64,000 nt of DNA, from NCBI GenBank assembly GCA_020846195.1, contig JADLEJ010000043.1, forward strand, positions 1 through 64,000. Reading direction: 5' to 3'. Both the position numbers and the translations under genes were made by a program. Below are positions 8,588 through 19,703 of the stretch, in pieces (positions within the stretch are counted from its first letter, which is position 1; every line of letters starts with the position of its first letter). The notes under the pieces were generated by a model, which did no database searches, was not told the origin of the DNA, and worked only from the letters and a program-made list of their open reading frames with translations. Source of the stretch: Nitrospira sp. Lineage in GTDB: Bacteria; Nitrospirota; Nitrospiria; Nitrospirales; Nitrospiraceae.

Positions 8588-9418
8588 CTACGATCTTGCC
8601 GGCACAGATACGCCAGGAACTGGAACGGTGACCGGCTCCGCTGTGTCGACACGATAGGGACTCACCAGCCAATAAAGCCCACCGACGAACAGGCCGCCGC
8701 CGACAATATTGCCCAGCACCACGAAGAGCTGGTTGTACCAAAAACCCGCCCAGCTCACGGCCGCGTCATGCGGCATGAAGAGCGCCATCCCCAGGAATGA
8801 TTGATTGGCGATGCTGTGTTCGAACCCGATTCCAATGAACGCAAACAGGCACCAGAAAATCAGCATGATCTTCGCCGCGTCGTTCGTCGTCCGCCCTGCC
8901 GTCCAGACCGCCAGGCAAATGAGCCAATTGCACAGAATACCGCGCACGAACAGTTCCCATGGCCCCAGCGACATCTTGACGCCGGCCACTTTCTGAATCA
9001 TCTCGGACGTCGGCCCCTTGGCAAACACACCGGACTCCACCACCAACCAGGCCAACGCCAGCGACCCAACCAGATTCCCGAACCATGACCAGAAATTGAG
9101 TTGGAAGACTTCTCCCCACGTCACACTGCGCGAGAGCCCGCCGATTGCGCCGACCATATTGTTGCCCGTAAACAATTCCGATCCGGCAAAGATCACCAAT
9201 GTCAGGGCAATGCCAAACGAGGCGCCCATCACCAGCTTCACCGCCGGAGACCCGGCCGCCGCGAGCGGCCCACCCACACTGAAGATCAACGCGATCCCGA
9301 ATCCCAAATAAATGCCGGCCATCGCCGATAGCACCAAATATCCGCCCAGCGACGTGTCGAGAAATCCAACCTTCTTCTTTGCGACCCCTGCAATCCGTTC
9401 ATGGTCTGCGTGATGCAT
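8588..9418 (-). CDS. nirC: Formate/nitrite transporter family channel
   Basis: 276 aa from the ATG at 9418, preceded by GGAGGGG. The protein has six hydrophobic segments and FNT-family motifs, including GSELFTGNN, FWSWFGNLVGS and FIGIGFEHSIAN. FNT pentamers conduct small monovalent anions; next to nirA and cynS the likely substrate is nitrite, with formate or cyanate possible. It is the first gene of the nirC-cynS-orf73-nirA operon, behind two consecutive hexaloop/terminator units. Confidence 0.88.
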   Translation of the reverse strand: MHHADHERIAGVAKKKVGFLDTSLGGYLVLSAMAGIYLGFGIALIFSVGGPLAAAGSPAVKLVMGASFGIALTLVIFAGSELFTGNNMVGAIGGLSRSVTWGEVFQLNFWSWFGNLVGSLALAWLVVESGVFAKGPTSEMIQKVAGVKMSLGPWELFVRGILCNWLICLAVWTAGRTTNDAAKIMLIFWCLFAFIGIGFEHSIANQSFLGMALFMPHDAAVSWAGFWYNQLFVVLGNIVGGGLFVGGLYWLVSPYRVDTAEPVTVPVPGVSVPARS

Positions 9419-9460
9419 GGTCCCCTCCAGGTTATGGTCTCCGCCGCGTTCCCCGGAAAC

Positions 9461-9504
9461 ACAAAAGGCGTCCCTCTCCCTCACGGGAGACGGGACGCCT
9501 TTGT
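9461..9504 (-). terminator. Intrinsic terminator 2 of the nirC leader (regulated)
   Basis: The arms are nearly 20 bp with one bulge and a GTGA loop, followed by a short U-run (CCTTTTGT) on the minus strand, 43 nt before the nirC ATG. The 5' arm contains the loop and 3' half of the hexaloop hairpin at 9493-9506, so the two structures are mutually exclusive. Confidence 0.75.
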
Positions 9505-9506
9505 CC
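9493..9506 (-). promoter_or_regulatory. ANTAR-type hexaloop hairpin, nirC leader unit 2
   Basis: The minus-strand RNA reads GGAC-AAAGGC-GTCC: a 4-bp stem with a six-base loop having A1 and G4, the two loop positions conserved in ANTAR target hairpins. It overlaps the terminator at 9461-9504. A second hexaloop hairpin for this unit is not certain: the stem-loop at 9545-9566 has loop TTCGTC (G4 but not A1). Confidence 0.6.
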
Positions 9507-9544
9507 ATCTCACGACAGGCCTGCCACGACCTGTCTCTATGCGC

Positions 9545-9566
9545 GAGGCTTCGACGAAGAAGCCTC
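9545..9566 (-). other. 8-bp stem with hexaloop TTCGTC in the nirC leader
   Basis: A perfect GAGGCTTC/GAAGCCTC stem encloses a six-base loop. It lies between terminator 1 and hexaloop unit 2, where the first hairpin (P1) of an ANTAR pair would be expected. The loop has G4 but U instead of A at position 1, so assignment as P1 is doubtful. Confidence 0.4.
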
Positions 9567-9579
9567 ATAGCCCACAAAT

Positions 9580-9621
9580 AAAAAGGCGCCCGCCACTCTT
9601 TGCAGAATGACGGACGCCTTT
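9580..9621 (-). terminator. Intrinsic terminator 1 of the nirC leader (regulated)
   Basis: A 14-bp stem with two G-U pairs and no mismatch, from AAAGGCGTCC to GGCGCCTTT, is followed by U5 on the minus strand. It includes the loop and 3' arm of the hexaloop hairpin at 9610-9627. Confidence 0.75.
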
Positions 9622-9627
9622 GTCCGT
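9610..9627 (-). promoter_or_regulatory. ANTAR-type hexaloop hairpin, nirC leader unit 1
   Basis: The minus-strand RNA reads ACGGAC-AAAGGC-GTCCGT: a perfect 6-bp stem and a six-base loop identical to that of unit 2, with A1 and G4. It competes with terminator 1. The nirC operon therefore appears to be gated twice in series. Confidence 0.65.
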
Positions 9628-9685
9628 TGCCTTATGTCGAATCCATCAACCGAAGCGCCGTTGCCCCAGTCAACTCACGATTCGA

Positions 9686-9715
9686 CTTGTACCACGCTCA
9701 CAACCCTACCGTCAA
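9686..9715 (-). promoter_or_regulatory. Candidate sigma-70 promoter of the nirC operon leader
   Basis: TTGACG, an 18-base spacer and TACAAG on the minus strand put the transcript start near 9679, upstream of both hexaloop/terminator units. The 18-base spacing is shared with the nadE and porin leader promoters. Confidence 0.45.
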
Positions 9716-9744
9716 CTCATACGTTCGAGTCAGCCGGCACCGCG

Positions 9745-11154
9745 CTAGATGTCGTAGTACAAGTAGAACTCATAGGGATGCGGCCGCAACCGCATGGTAT
9801 CGACTTCCTTGGTGCGCTTGTAACCGATCCAGGCCTCGATCAGGTCCTCGGTGAACACCCCGCCCTTGAGCAGGAACTGATGGTCCTTTTCCAAGGCCAC
9901 CAAGGCTTCGTCCAAGCTGCCCGGCATGGTCCGGATCTTGGCCATTTCCTTCGCTTCGAGATCGTAGAGATCCTTCTCCGCCGGCTCGCCCGGATTGATC
10001 TTGTTCTCGATCCCGTCCAATCCCGCCATCAACATCGCCGCAAACGCGAGATACGGATTCGCGCCGGGATCCGGGAAGCGCACTTCGATCCGCTTCGCCT
10101 TGGGGCTGGGCGAATACATTGGAATACGAATTCCTGCCGACCGGTTCCGGCTCGAATAGGCCAGCAACACCGGCGCTTCAAACCCAGGCGTCAGCCGCTT
10201 ATACGAGTTCGTCGTCGGATTCGTGAAGGCGGCCAGCGCCGGCGCATGCTTGAGAATGCCGCCGATGTAGTGGAGGCACATCTGCGACACACCCGCGTAT
10301 TCCTTGCCCGCGAACAACGGCTTGCCGTCTTTCCAGATGCTCTGGTGCGTATGCATGCCCGATCCATTGTCGCCAAAAATCGGCTTGGGCATGAAGGTCG
10401 CGGTCTTGCCATGGCGGCGCGCGACGTTCTTGACGATGTACTTGTACATCATCATTTTGTCGGCCGTCTTGACCAGCGAATCGAAGCGAATGTCGATTTC
10501 CGCCTGACCGGCCGTGGCGACTTCGTGGTGATGCTTTTCGACGGCGATCCCGGCCTTCTCCATTTCGAGGATCATCTCGGTGCGGATGTCCTGCTGGGTG
10601 TCGGTCGGCGCCACAGGAAAGTAGCCTTCCTTGGAGCGGATCTTGCCGCCCAGGTTGACGCCTTCCTGGCCCATGTTCCACACGCCTTCTTCGGAATCGA
10701 TGAAGTAATAGCCGCTGTGATTCGTCTGGTCGTACCGGGCTTGATCGAAAATAAAGAATTCGGCTTCCGGCCCCCAGTAGGAGGTATCGCCGATTTTGGT
10801 GCTCTGGAGATACTTCTCCGCCTTCTGGGCGATGAAGCGGGGATCGCGATTATAGGTTTCGCGGGTGATCGGATCGACGACGTTGCCGATCAGGCTCAAC
10901 GTCGGCACGGCGCAGAAGGGATCCATGCACGCCGTCGCAGGATCGGGCACCACCAACATGTCGCTGTTGTTGATCGCCTTCCAGCCGCGGATGGACGAGC
11001 CGTCCAGCCCCGAACCGTCCTTGAACAAATCTTCCGTCAGCTCTCCAAGCGGAATCGTAAAATGCTGCCAGGTGCCGATCAGGTCCACAAACTTCAGATC
11101 CACCACCTGAACCTTGTTCTTCTTCGCAAACTCCAACACTTCACGGACGTTCAT
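9745..11154 (-). CDS. glnA: Glutamine synthetase type I
   Basis: 469 aa. It forms glutamine from glutamate, ammonium and ATP as a cytoplasmic dodecamer. GSIb-type features include the [10 protein letters not shown] region, [21 protein letters not shown]-like metal/substrate motifs, and Tyr397 in DLYDLE, exactly the residue adenylylated in E. coli GlnA. No adenylyltransferase gene (glnE) is in this window. AAAGGAGGAGG precedes the ATG. It is the last gene of OMP-amtB-glnB-glnD-glnA, 54 nt after glnD, so ammonium import, PII signalling and assimilation are expressed together. Confidence 0.97.
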   Translation of the reverse strand: MNVREVLEFAKKNKVQVVDLKFVDLIGTWQHFTIPLGELTEDLFKDGSGLDGSSIRGWKAINNSDMLVVPDPATACMDPFCAVPTLSLIGNVVDPITRETYNRDPRFIAQKAEKYLQSTKIGDTSYWGPEAEFFIFDQARYDQTNHSGYYFIDSEEGVWNMGQEGVNLGGKIRSKEGYFPVAPTDTQQDIRTEMILEMEKAGIAVEKHHHEVATAGQAEIDIRFDSLVKTADKMMMYKYIVKNVARRHGKTATFMPKPIFGDNGSGMHTHQSIWKDGKPLFAGKEYAGVSQMCLHYIGGILKHAPALAAFTNPTTNSYKRLTPGFEAPVLLAYSSRNRSAGIRIPMYSPSPKAKRIEVRFPDPGANPYLAFAAMLMAGLDGIENKINPGEPAEKDLYDLEAKEMAKIRTMPGSLDEALVALEKDHQFLLKGGVFTEDLIEAWIGYKRTKEVDTMRLRPHPYEFYLYYDI

Positions 11155-11208
11155 CCCCCTCCTCCTTTCAGGCTCCTCACAACAACCCGCGTGAGACCTT
11201 TTCGACGG

Positions 11209-15558
<4,350 letters not shown>

Positions 15559-15648
15559 GGTCACGATCCGCCTCCTTCGCATCGAATAGTCATACACCCG
15601 CGGGACGGGGAACCTGCTTTCCCCGCCCCGCACATCCCCTTCAGGACA

Positions 15649-16521
15649 CTAGAATGTCTTGGTGAATTTCAACTTGTAGAAATCCTCATTGTCGGAGAAA
15701 TCATGACCGGCGGTGAACCGAAACGCCATGCCGCCCGCCAGCTTCATTTCCACATAGGGCCCGAACCAGCGATAGTAATCCTGCTGCGCGCCCGGTGCGC
15801 TGTTGTCGCGCGTGCTCAACAGATGCTCGTAGTGCGCGCCTGCAGAGAACATGCTGTTGAAGCGATAACCGGCATTCGCCCACCAGTGGAGGAAGTCCCA
15901 GGTCCCGCGGCGGCCAGAAGCGCAATCTCCGAAGTCGGAGACGCAGTTTTGCCCCGTTTGATTCGCCGATCCGACGTTGCCGCCTTCGTTCCGGCCTGCC
16001 TTGTAGTAGCCCATATAGAATTCGCCCTCGAACCGGTCATCCATGTAATTCACAATGATATTCGGCACCCATCCGTCGAACGCGGTCGTGCGTTCGTTGC
16101 GGCTGCCGCCTCCTTTGGGGAATGACCCGCCCCGTGAAGACAGCAAGCTGCCATGCACAGTGCCCAACATCGGCGTCACGCTCAGGCGCTTGTCGAAAAA
16201 CGTAAAGTTCAAGCCGAGGTCTAACTCCAACCAGGGATTCGCATCGTGCACGCCCTGGCCGCTGATGTTCGTCCAATAGGTGGTGCTGAACGCCAGCGCG
16301 ATGTCTTTCGTCAATCCGTACGTTCCATACACAGAAGGATTGAATCCGAAGAAACTGTCGGCCTGCATGGCCGTGGTCACGGACACCGGATGCTTCGTCG
16401 TATCCATCAAATCGTCGGTAATGCCGGCTTGGACCTGGCCAGTTGACGTCATCATCAGACCGGCCGCCATCACTACGCCCGATACCCATTTCTGCGCATG
16501 TCGCTGCATAAACATACTCAT
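15649..16521 (-). CDS. Outer-membrane beta-barrel protein of the amt operon
   Basis: 290 aa from the ATG at 16521, which follows GGAGG. There is a signal peptide (about 1-34, cleaved near VQAG) and then alternating aromatic beta-strand patterns (FGFNPSVYGTYGL, VEMKLAGGMAFRFTAG) ending in a C-terminal Phe, as expected for an outer-membrane barrel. It is the first gene before amtB-glnB-glnD-glnA and has its own dual-hexaloop leader. I infer that it lets ammonium or another small nitrogen compound cross the outer membrane. The exact family is not recognised with confidence. Confidence 0.75.
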   Translation of the reverse strand: MSMFMQRHAQKWVSGVVMAAGLMMTSTGQVQAGITDDLMDTTKHPVSVTTAMQADSFFGFNPSVYGTYGLTKDIALAFSTTYWTNISGQGVHDANPWLELDLGLNFTFFDKRLSVTPMLGTVHGSLLSSRGGSFPKGGGSRNERTTAFDGWVPNIIVNYMDDRFEGEFYMGYYKAGRNEGGNVGSANQTGQNCVSDFGDCASGRRGTWDFLHWWANAGYRFNSMFSAGAHYEHLLSTRDNSAPGAQQDYYRWFGPYVEMKLAGGMAFRFTAGHDFSDNEDFYKLKFTKTF

Positions 16522-16528
16522 GGCACCT

Positions 16529-16592
16529 CCAGAGATTAAAAAGTCTCCACATCCGTTATCCCAGGCGGGTATAACGAGTTGACGATCTCTGG
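16529..16592 (-). promoter_or_regulatory. Anti-Shine-Dalgarno helix in the OMP-amtB leader
   Basis: In minus-strand RNA, CCAGAGAT (16585-16592) is perfectly complementary to ATCTCTGG (16529-16536), which overlaps the ribosome-binding GGAGG. The first arm overlaps the 3' arm of hexaloop P2 (16589-16604). Folding of P2 would therefore free the ribosome site. Between the arms lies a further stem (CGTTAT.CCC/GGGATAACG, 16554-16576). This points to translational rather than terminator-based control. Confidence 0.5.
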
Positions 16593-16604
16593 CGCCATTG
16601 CCAG
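16589..16604 (-). promoter_or_regulatory. ANTAR-type hexaloop hairpin P2, OMP-amtB leader
   Basis: The minus-strand RNA reads CTGGC-AATGGC-GCCAG: a perfect 5-bp stem with loop A1/G4. It is separated by only 8 nt from P1, which has the identical loop. Confidence 0.7.
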
Positions 16605-16612
16605 CAAAAATG

Positions 16613-16630
16613 ACCGACGCCATTGTCGGC
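16613..16630 (-). promoter_or_regulatory. ANTAR-type hexaloop hairpin P1, OMP-amtB leader
   Basis: The minus-strand RNA reads CCGAC-AATGGC-GTCGG with an additional G-U pair. The loop has A1 and G4 and is identical to P2. This is the clearest double-hexaloop element in the window. It lies 56 nt after the nadE stop, so read-through from nadE could supply the transcript. Confidence 0.7.
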
Positions 16631-16685
16631 CTGTGTCTGTCCATCGGAAGAAGTTCCGCGGTGCTTCTCCCCGACACTCACACGG

Positions 16686-18452
16686 CTATCGATACCCGTT
16701 CGTAATCGGCATCCGGCGGTCCTTGCCGAACGCGCGATGCGTAATCTTGATGCCGATCGGCGCCTGCCGCCGCTTGTACTCGCTGCGATCCACCAGCCCA
16801 ATCACCGCCGCCACCACCGCCCGGTCGAACCCCATGGCCGCGATCTCTTCCGGCGACCGGTCCTCCTCGACATACGCTTTCAAAATAGGGTCGAGAACCG
16901 CATAGGGCGGCAAACTATCCTCGTCTTTCTGGTCCGGCCGCAGCTCCGCCGTCGGCGCCCGGTCGATGATGCGCTTGGGAATCACCGCCGCCGGGCCGGC
17001 CGCATTCCGCAGATGCGAGAGGGCATAGACCATGGTCTTCGGCACATCCTTGATCACCGCAAACCCGCCGGCCATATCGCCGTACAACGTCGCGTACCCC
17101 ACACTCATCTCGCTCTTGTTCCCGGTAGTCAGCACGAGGTGGCCGAACTTGTTCGAGAAGGCCATCAGCAGATTGCCTCGAATGCGAGCCTGCAGATTCT
17201 CCTCAGTCGTATCCGCTGGCGCACCGGCGAACGACGCCGCAAGCGCTTGCCGGTACCGGTCGAATGTCGGCGTGATCGCAATCGTGTCGTAGGCGATGTG
17301 CAGCCGCCCGGCCAAGTCCGCCACATCCTCGCCGCTGTCCTGTGAGGTGTAGGGCGAGGGCATGAACAGGCCCCGCACATTGTCCGCGCCGAGCGCATCG
17401 GCCGCGATCACCGCAGTAATCGCCGAATCGATCCCGCCGCTTAATCCGATGACGACCTTTTTAAAACCGTTTTTCCAAACATAATCCCGCACACCGAGCA
17501 CCAGCGCGGCATACACCTCATCCAATTCTTCACGGAGCGGCTCTAGCGCGGACACGACACGCGCGCGCTTCGGAGCGGCGGGCAGTTTCACGGTCATCCG
17601 TTCGACCGCGTTCGCCAACTTGCCGCTCAGCGCTCTCGTCCGCTGCTGGGCCATTCGATGCCGCACAACGGCATCGACATTCAAATCGGCCAGCAGAAAA
17701 TCCTCTTGAAAGGCCTTGGCCCGTGCAATGACCGCCCCGGTCTGATCGAGCACCAGGCTGTTGCCATCGAACACCAGTTCGTCCTGCCCGCCGACCGTAT
17801 TGGTGTACGTCACGATCACGCCATTCTCGCGGGCGCGCGTGGCCAGCATTTGTTCGCGAATCCGGCTCTTGCCGATCTGGAAGGGAGACGCATTGATATT
17901 GATGATGACATCGGCGCCGGCCGCAGCCTGATAGCGCGTTGGGCCGTCCGGGAACCAGATGTCTTCGCAAATGTTGACGCCGATCGTGGCGCCGCGCAGC
18001 GTGATGAGAGGCAGCATGCGCCCCGGACGGAAATACCGGCTCTCGTCGAACACCCCGTAGTTCGGCAGCAGCCATTTGCTATAGCGGGCCACGACGCCGC
18101 GTTCGCTCAACACCGCCGCCGCATTCGACAACTCATGCTGCCCAGCCGGCACCACCGGCGGGCGCGACCGCTTGTCGTTCACCTGTCCCTGTCCCACGCA
18201 GCCAACCACCGCGAGCAGGCCGCGGCACTCTTTGACGATCTCGTCCAGCGCGCGCCGGTTGTCCGCCACGAAACGGGGCTTGAGCAGCAAATCCTCCGGC
18301 GGGTATCCCGTTATCGCCAGCTCCGGAAACACCACGACGTCGGCCTTGGCCTTGCGCGCCTCTTTGATCCAGCGCTTGATGAGGCGGGTATTGCCGGCGA
18401 TATCGCCCACCGTGGGATTGATCTGCGCCATGGCGACACGAAGAATACGCAT
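16686..18452 (-). CDS. nadE: Glutamine-dependent NAD+ synthetase
   Basis: 588 aa. The N-terminal nitrilase-type glutaminase domain (about 1-270) has the Glu44/Lys126/Cys162 triad, and the C-terminal ATP-pyrophosphatase domain has SGGIDS at 338-343. It releases ammonia from glutamine and uses it to amidate nicotinate adenine dinucleotide to NAD+. The ATG at 18452 (GGAGTG upstream) is preferred over the open frame running back through the palindromic repeat. Unusually, a promoter, two hexaloop hairpins and a terminator precede it, and the amt-gln genes follow after 164 nt. Confidence 0.95.
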   Translation of the reverse strand: MRILRVAMAQINPTVGDIAGNTRLIKRWIKEARKAKADVVVFPELAITGYPPEDLLLKPRFVADNRRALDEIVKECRGLLAVVGCVGQGQVNDKRSRPPVVPAGQHELSNAAAVLSERGVVARYSKWLLPNYGVFDESRYFRPGRMLPLITLRGATIGVNICEDIWFPDGPTRYQAAAGADVIININASPFQIGKSRIREQMLATRARENGVIVTYTNTVGGQDELVFDGNSLVLDQTGAVIARAKAFQEDFLLADLNVDAVVRHRMAQQRTRALSGKLANAVERMTVKLPAAPKRARVVSALEPLREELDEVYAALVLGVRDYVWKNGFKKVVIGLSGGIDSAITAVIAADALGADNVRGLFMPSPYTSQDSGEDVADLAGRLHIAYDTIAITPTFDRYRQALAASFAGAPADTTEENLQARIRGNLLMAFSNKFGHLVLTTGNKSEMSVGYATLYGDMAGGFAVIKDVPKTMVYALSHLRNAAGPAAVIPKRIIDRAPTAELRPDQKDEDSLPPYAVLDPILKAYVEEDRSPEEIAAMGFDRAVVAAVIGLVDRSEYKRRQAPIGIKITHRAFGKDRRMPITNGYR

Positions 18453-18465
18453 CTCTGTCACTCCA

Positions 18466-18587
18466 GGCTGGTCAAAATGGCCATCCAACGAGGCCGCAGG
18501 CGACGCAAAAACCGCAGGCGTACCCTCGGGGGTACGTCGAGGATTTTTGCGAGACGAGAACAAAGTTGGGGGCCATTTTCACCAGCC
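18466..18587. repeat. Palindromic intergenic repeat, copy 1
   Basis: About 122 bp bounded by inverted ends GGCTGGT(C/G)AAAATGGCC and its complement, with a central small palindrome around GTACCC/GGGTACG. It is homologous to the copy at 24855-24975 (shared AGGCCGCAGRCGACG, RGCGTACCCTC and GCGAGAACR segments). It sits between the nadE leader terminator and the nadE ribosome site, so it is transcribed as part of the 5' UTR. It has no coding capacity; a REP/MITE-like element is likely. Confidence 0.8.
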
Positions 18588-18593
18588 TAACCC

Positions 18594-18654
18594 AAAAAAA
18601 AACGCCCTCAGGCTTTTCCCACCAAGAGCCCCTTGGGGAAACGCCGGAGGACGT
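18594..18654 (-). terminator. Intrinsic terminator of the nadE leader (regulated)
   Basis: A ~19-bp stem (ACGTCCTC...TTTCCC with GGGAAA...GAGGGCGT; two mismatches) is followed by nine U on the minus strand. Its 5' arm begins inside the loop of hexaloop P2 (18646-18665), so P2 and the terminator cannot coexist. Confidence 0.8.
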
Positions 18655-18665
18655 CATTGTCCGCC
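18646..18665 (-). promoter_or_regulatory. ANTAR-type hexaloop hairpin P2, nadE leader
   Basis: The minus-strand RNA reads GGAC-AATGAC-GTCC, extended by two further pairs beyond one mismatch. The loop has A1 and G4. It overlaps the terminator's 5' arm. Confidence 0.65.
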
Positions 18666-18683
18666 TGATGCGATCACTGCGCT

Positions 18684-18701
18684 GGAGACTTCGTTGTCTC
18701 C
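18684..18701 (-). promoter_or_regulatory. ANTAR-type hexaloop hairpin P1, nadE leader
   Basis: The minus-strand RNA reads GGAGAC-AACGAA-GTCTCC: a perfect 6-bp stem with loop A1/G4. It starts about 10 nt after the predicted transcript start and 19 nt before P2. Confidence 0.7.
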
Positions 18702-18717
18702 CTAAATATCGGGGCGA

Positions 18718-18747
18718 GTTATAGCAACGCTCCGGTCCGTCTGTCAA
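18718..18747 (-). promoter_or_regulatory. Sigma-70 promoter of nadE
   Basis: A perfect TTGACA, an 18-base spacer and TATAAC on the minus strand place the transcript start near 18711, immediately before the P1 hairpin. The divergent lipoprotein promoter lies about 100 bp away. Confidence 0.75.
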
Positions 18748-18821
18748 TGGGAAGTTCAAGAACATTCGACACCTCCGCCCCCCCTACACTCCCCTCACGA
18801 AAGATTTGCCCCGGAGTCCTA

Positions 18822-18830
18822 TGCTACACT
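18822..18830 (+). promoter_or_regulatory. Extended -10 element of lipoprotein gene 1
   Basis: TGCTACACT lies 21 nt before the ATG at 18852. The same nine bases precede the paralogous lipoprotein gene at 35106-35114, so a shared promoter type is plausible. No strong -35 is seen. Confidence 0.4.
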
Positions 18831-18851
18831 GGCCACACGAAAGAGGCTGAT

Positions 18852-19694
18852 ATGTCTGTCCTGCGGTCCCTTCAACGCATTCTTGCCGTGGCGCTCCTAT
18901 CGATGGGGCTCTACTTGTCAGCGGGCTGCGGTTCCGTCGCCGATCAAACGCTGCTCACTGACAGCCCCGCAGGCGCCGTCTATCTCCAGCATCTCTCCGA
19001 GCGCGGCACAACGATGCGATACGGGGGCGCCGTGAAATCGTTCAAGGCCAGCCATCCGATCGATCTGGCACCGGACGTACTGGCCAAAGCCCTCAGCGGT
19101 CTCTCCCTCGGCATTAGCGCAACGGACGACCCGGCTCATCCTCGCGGCATCAAGCCGGCCCCGCTATTCTCCGCGCAGGAAGTGGCGTTTTTGGCGCCAG
19201 CCATCGCCGCCGCATTGAAACGGGCCCAGCCAGACCAGCGGGTCAAGTTTCAGACTGGCTCGCTCGCCGAGAACGTCGACGGCACGCTGTACGTGAACGA
19301 GAACACCTTTTACGTCACGCTGAATCATTACCATTCGCCCGCCGACAAGCGGGACGATCAAGTGGGGATCTATATTCTCTCGTTTGCCCCAGTCGAAGCT
19401 CAGGCGCGAATCGGCGGCCCGCAGACCTGGATGGAGATCGAACCGAACCAGCCGCATGTCGCCGTTTCCATTTCAGCCCTGGCCAGTCTTCCAGCGCCGA
19501 TATTGCCTGCGGTGCCGGTCGCCGCGCCAGCACCGGTGAGCGCACCGTCAGCCGGTAACGATACCCCCTCCATGAAAGCCGCAATGGATAAGCAGGCGCA
19601 GGAATTAGACTCGTTGAAAGCGGAACTCGACGCGCTCAAAAAACAGATCGGCGGGCAATCCGCTCCCGCCAAGACAAACCCTTCGCCTAAATAG
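18852..19694 (+). CDS. Lipoprotein of unknown function, paralogue 1
   Basis: 280 aa with a signal peptide and lipobox LSAGC (Cys about 25). The mature part has a globular region with SAQEVAFLAPAIAAALKRAQPDQRVKF, a Pro/Ala-rich linker and a C-terminal coiled coil (about 250-270, AQELDSLKAELDALKKQI). A paralogue with the same plan is at 35140-36072 (SDAEVAFLAPLLSDGLRQAAADQQIGF). Both genes are divergent from a promoter followed by an ANTAR-type leader. It is probably anchored to the outer membrane; function unknown. It converges with ureD with a 9-nt gap. Confidence 0.8.
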   Translation: MSVLRSLQRILAVALLSMGLYLSAGCGSVADQTLLTDSPAGAVYLQHLSERGTTMRYGGAVKSFKASHPIDLAPDVLAKALSGLSLGISATDDPAHPRGIKPAPLFSAQEVAFLAPAIAAALKRAQPDQRVKFQTGSLAENVDGTLYVNENTFYVTLNHYHSPADKRDDQVGIYILSFAPVEAQARIGGPQTWMEIEPNQPHVAVSISALASLPAPILPAVPVAAPAPVSAPSAGNDTPSMKAAMDKQAQELDSLKAELDALKKQIGGQSAPAKTNPSPK

Positions 19695-19703
19695 CCTTGT
19701 CGC

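Noticed and set aside
9545-9566. TTCGTC hexaloop hairpin as a certain ANTAR P1
   Set aside because: The loop lacks A at position 1, and the distance to the next hexaloop (about 38 nt) is longer than in the other leaders. Kept only as an uncertain structure.
9660-9685. GTTG...CAAC and GTTG...CGAC mini-hairpins as P1 of nirC unit 1
   Set aside because: Loops are seven bases and stems four pairs, so they do not meet the hexaloop criterion.
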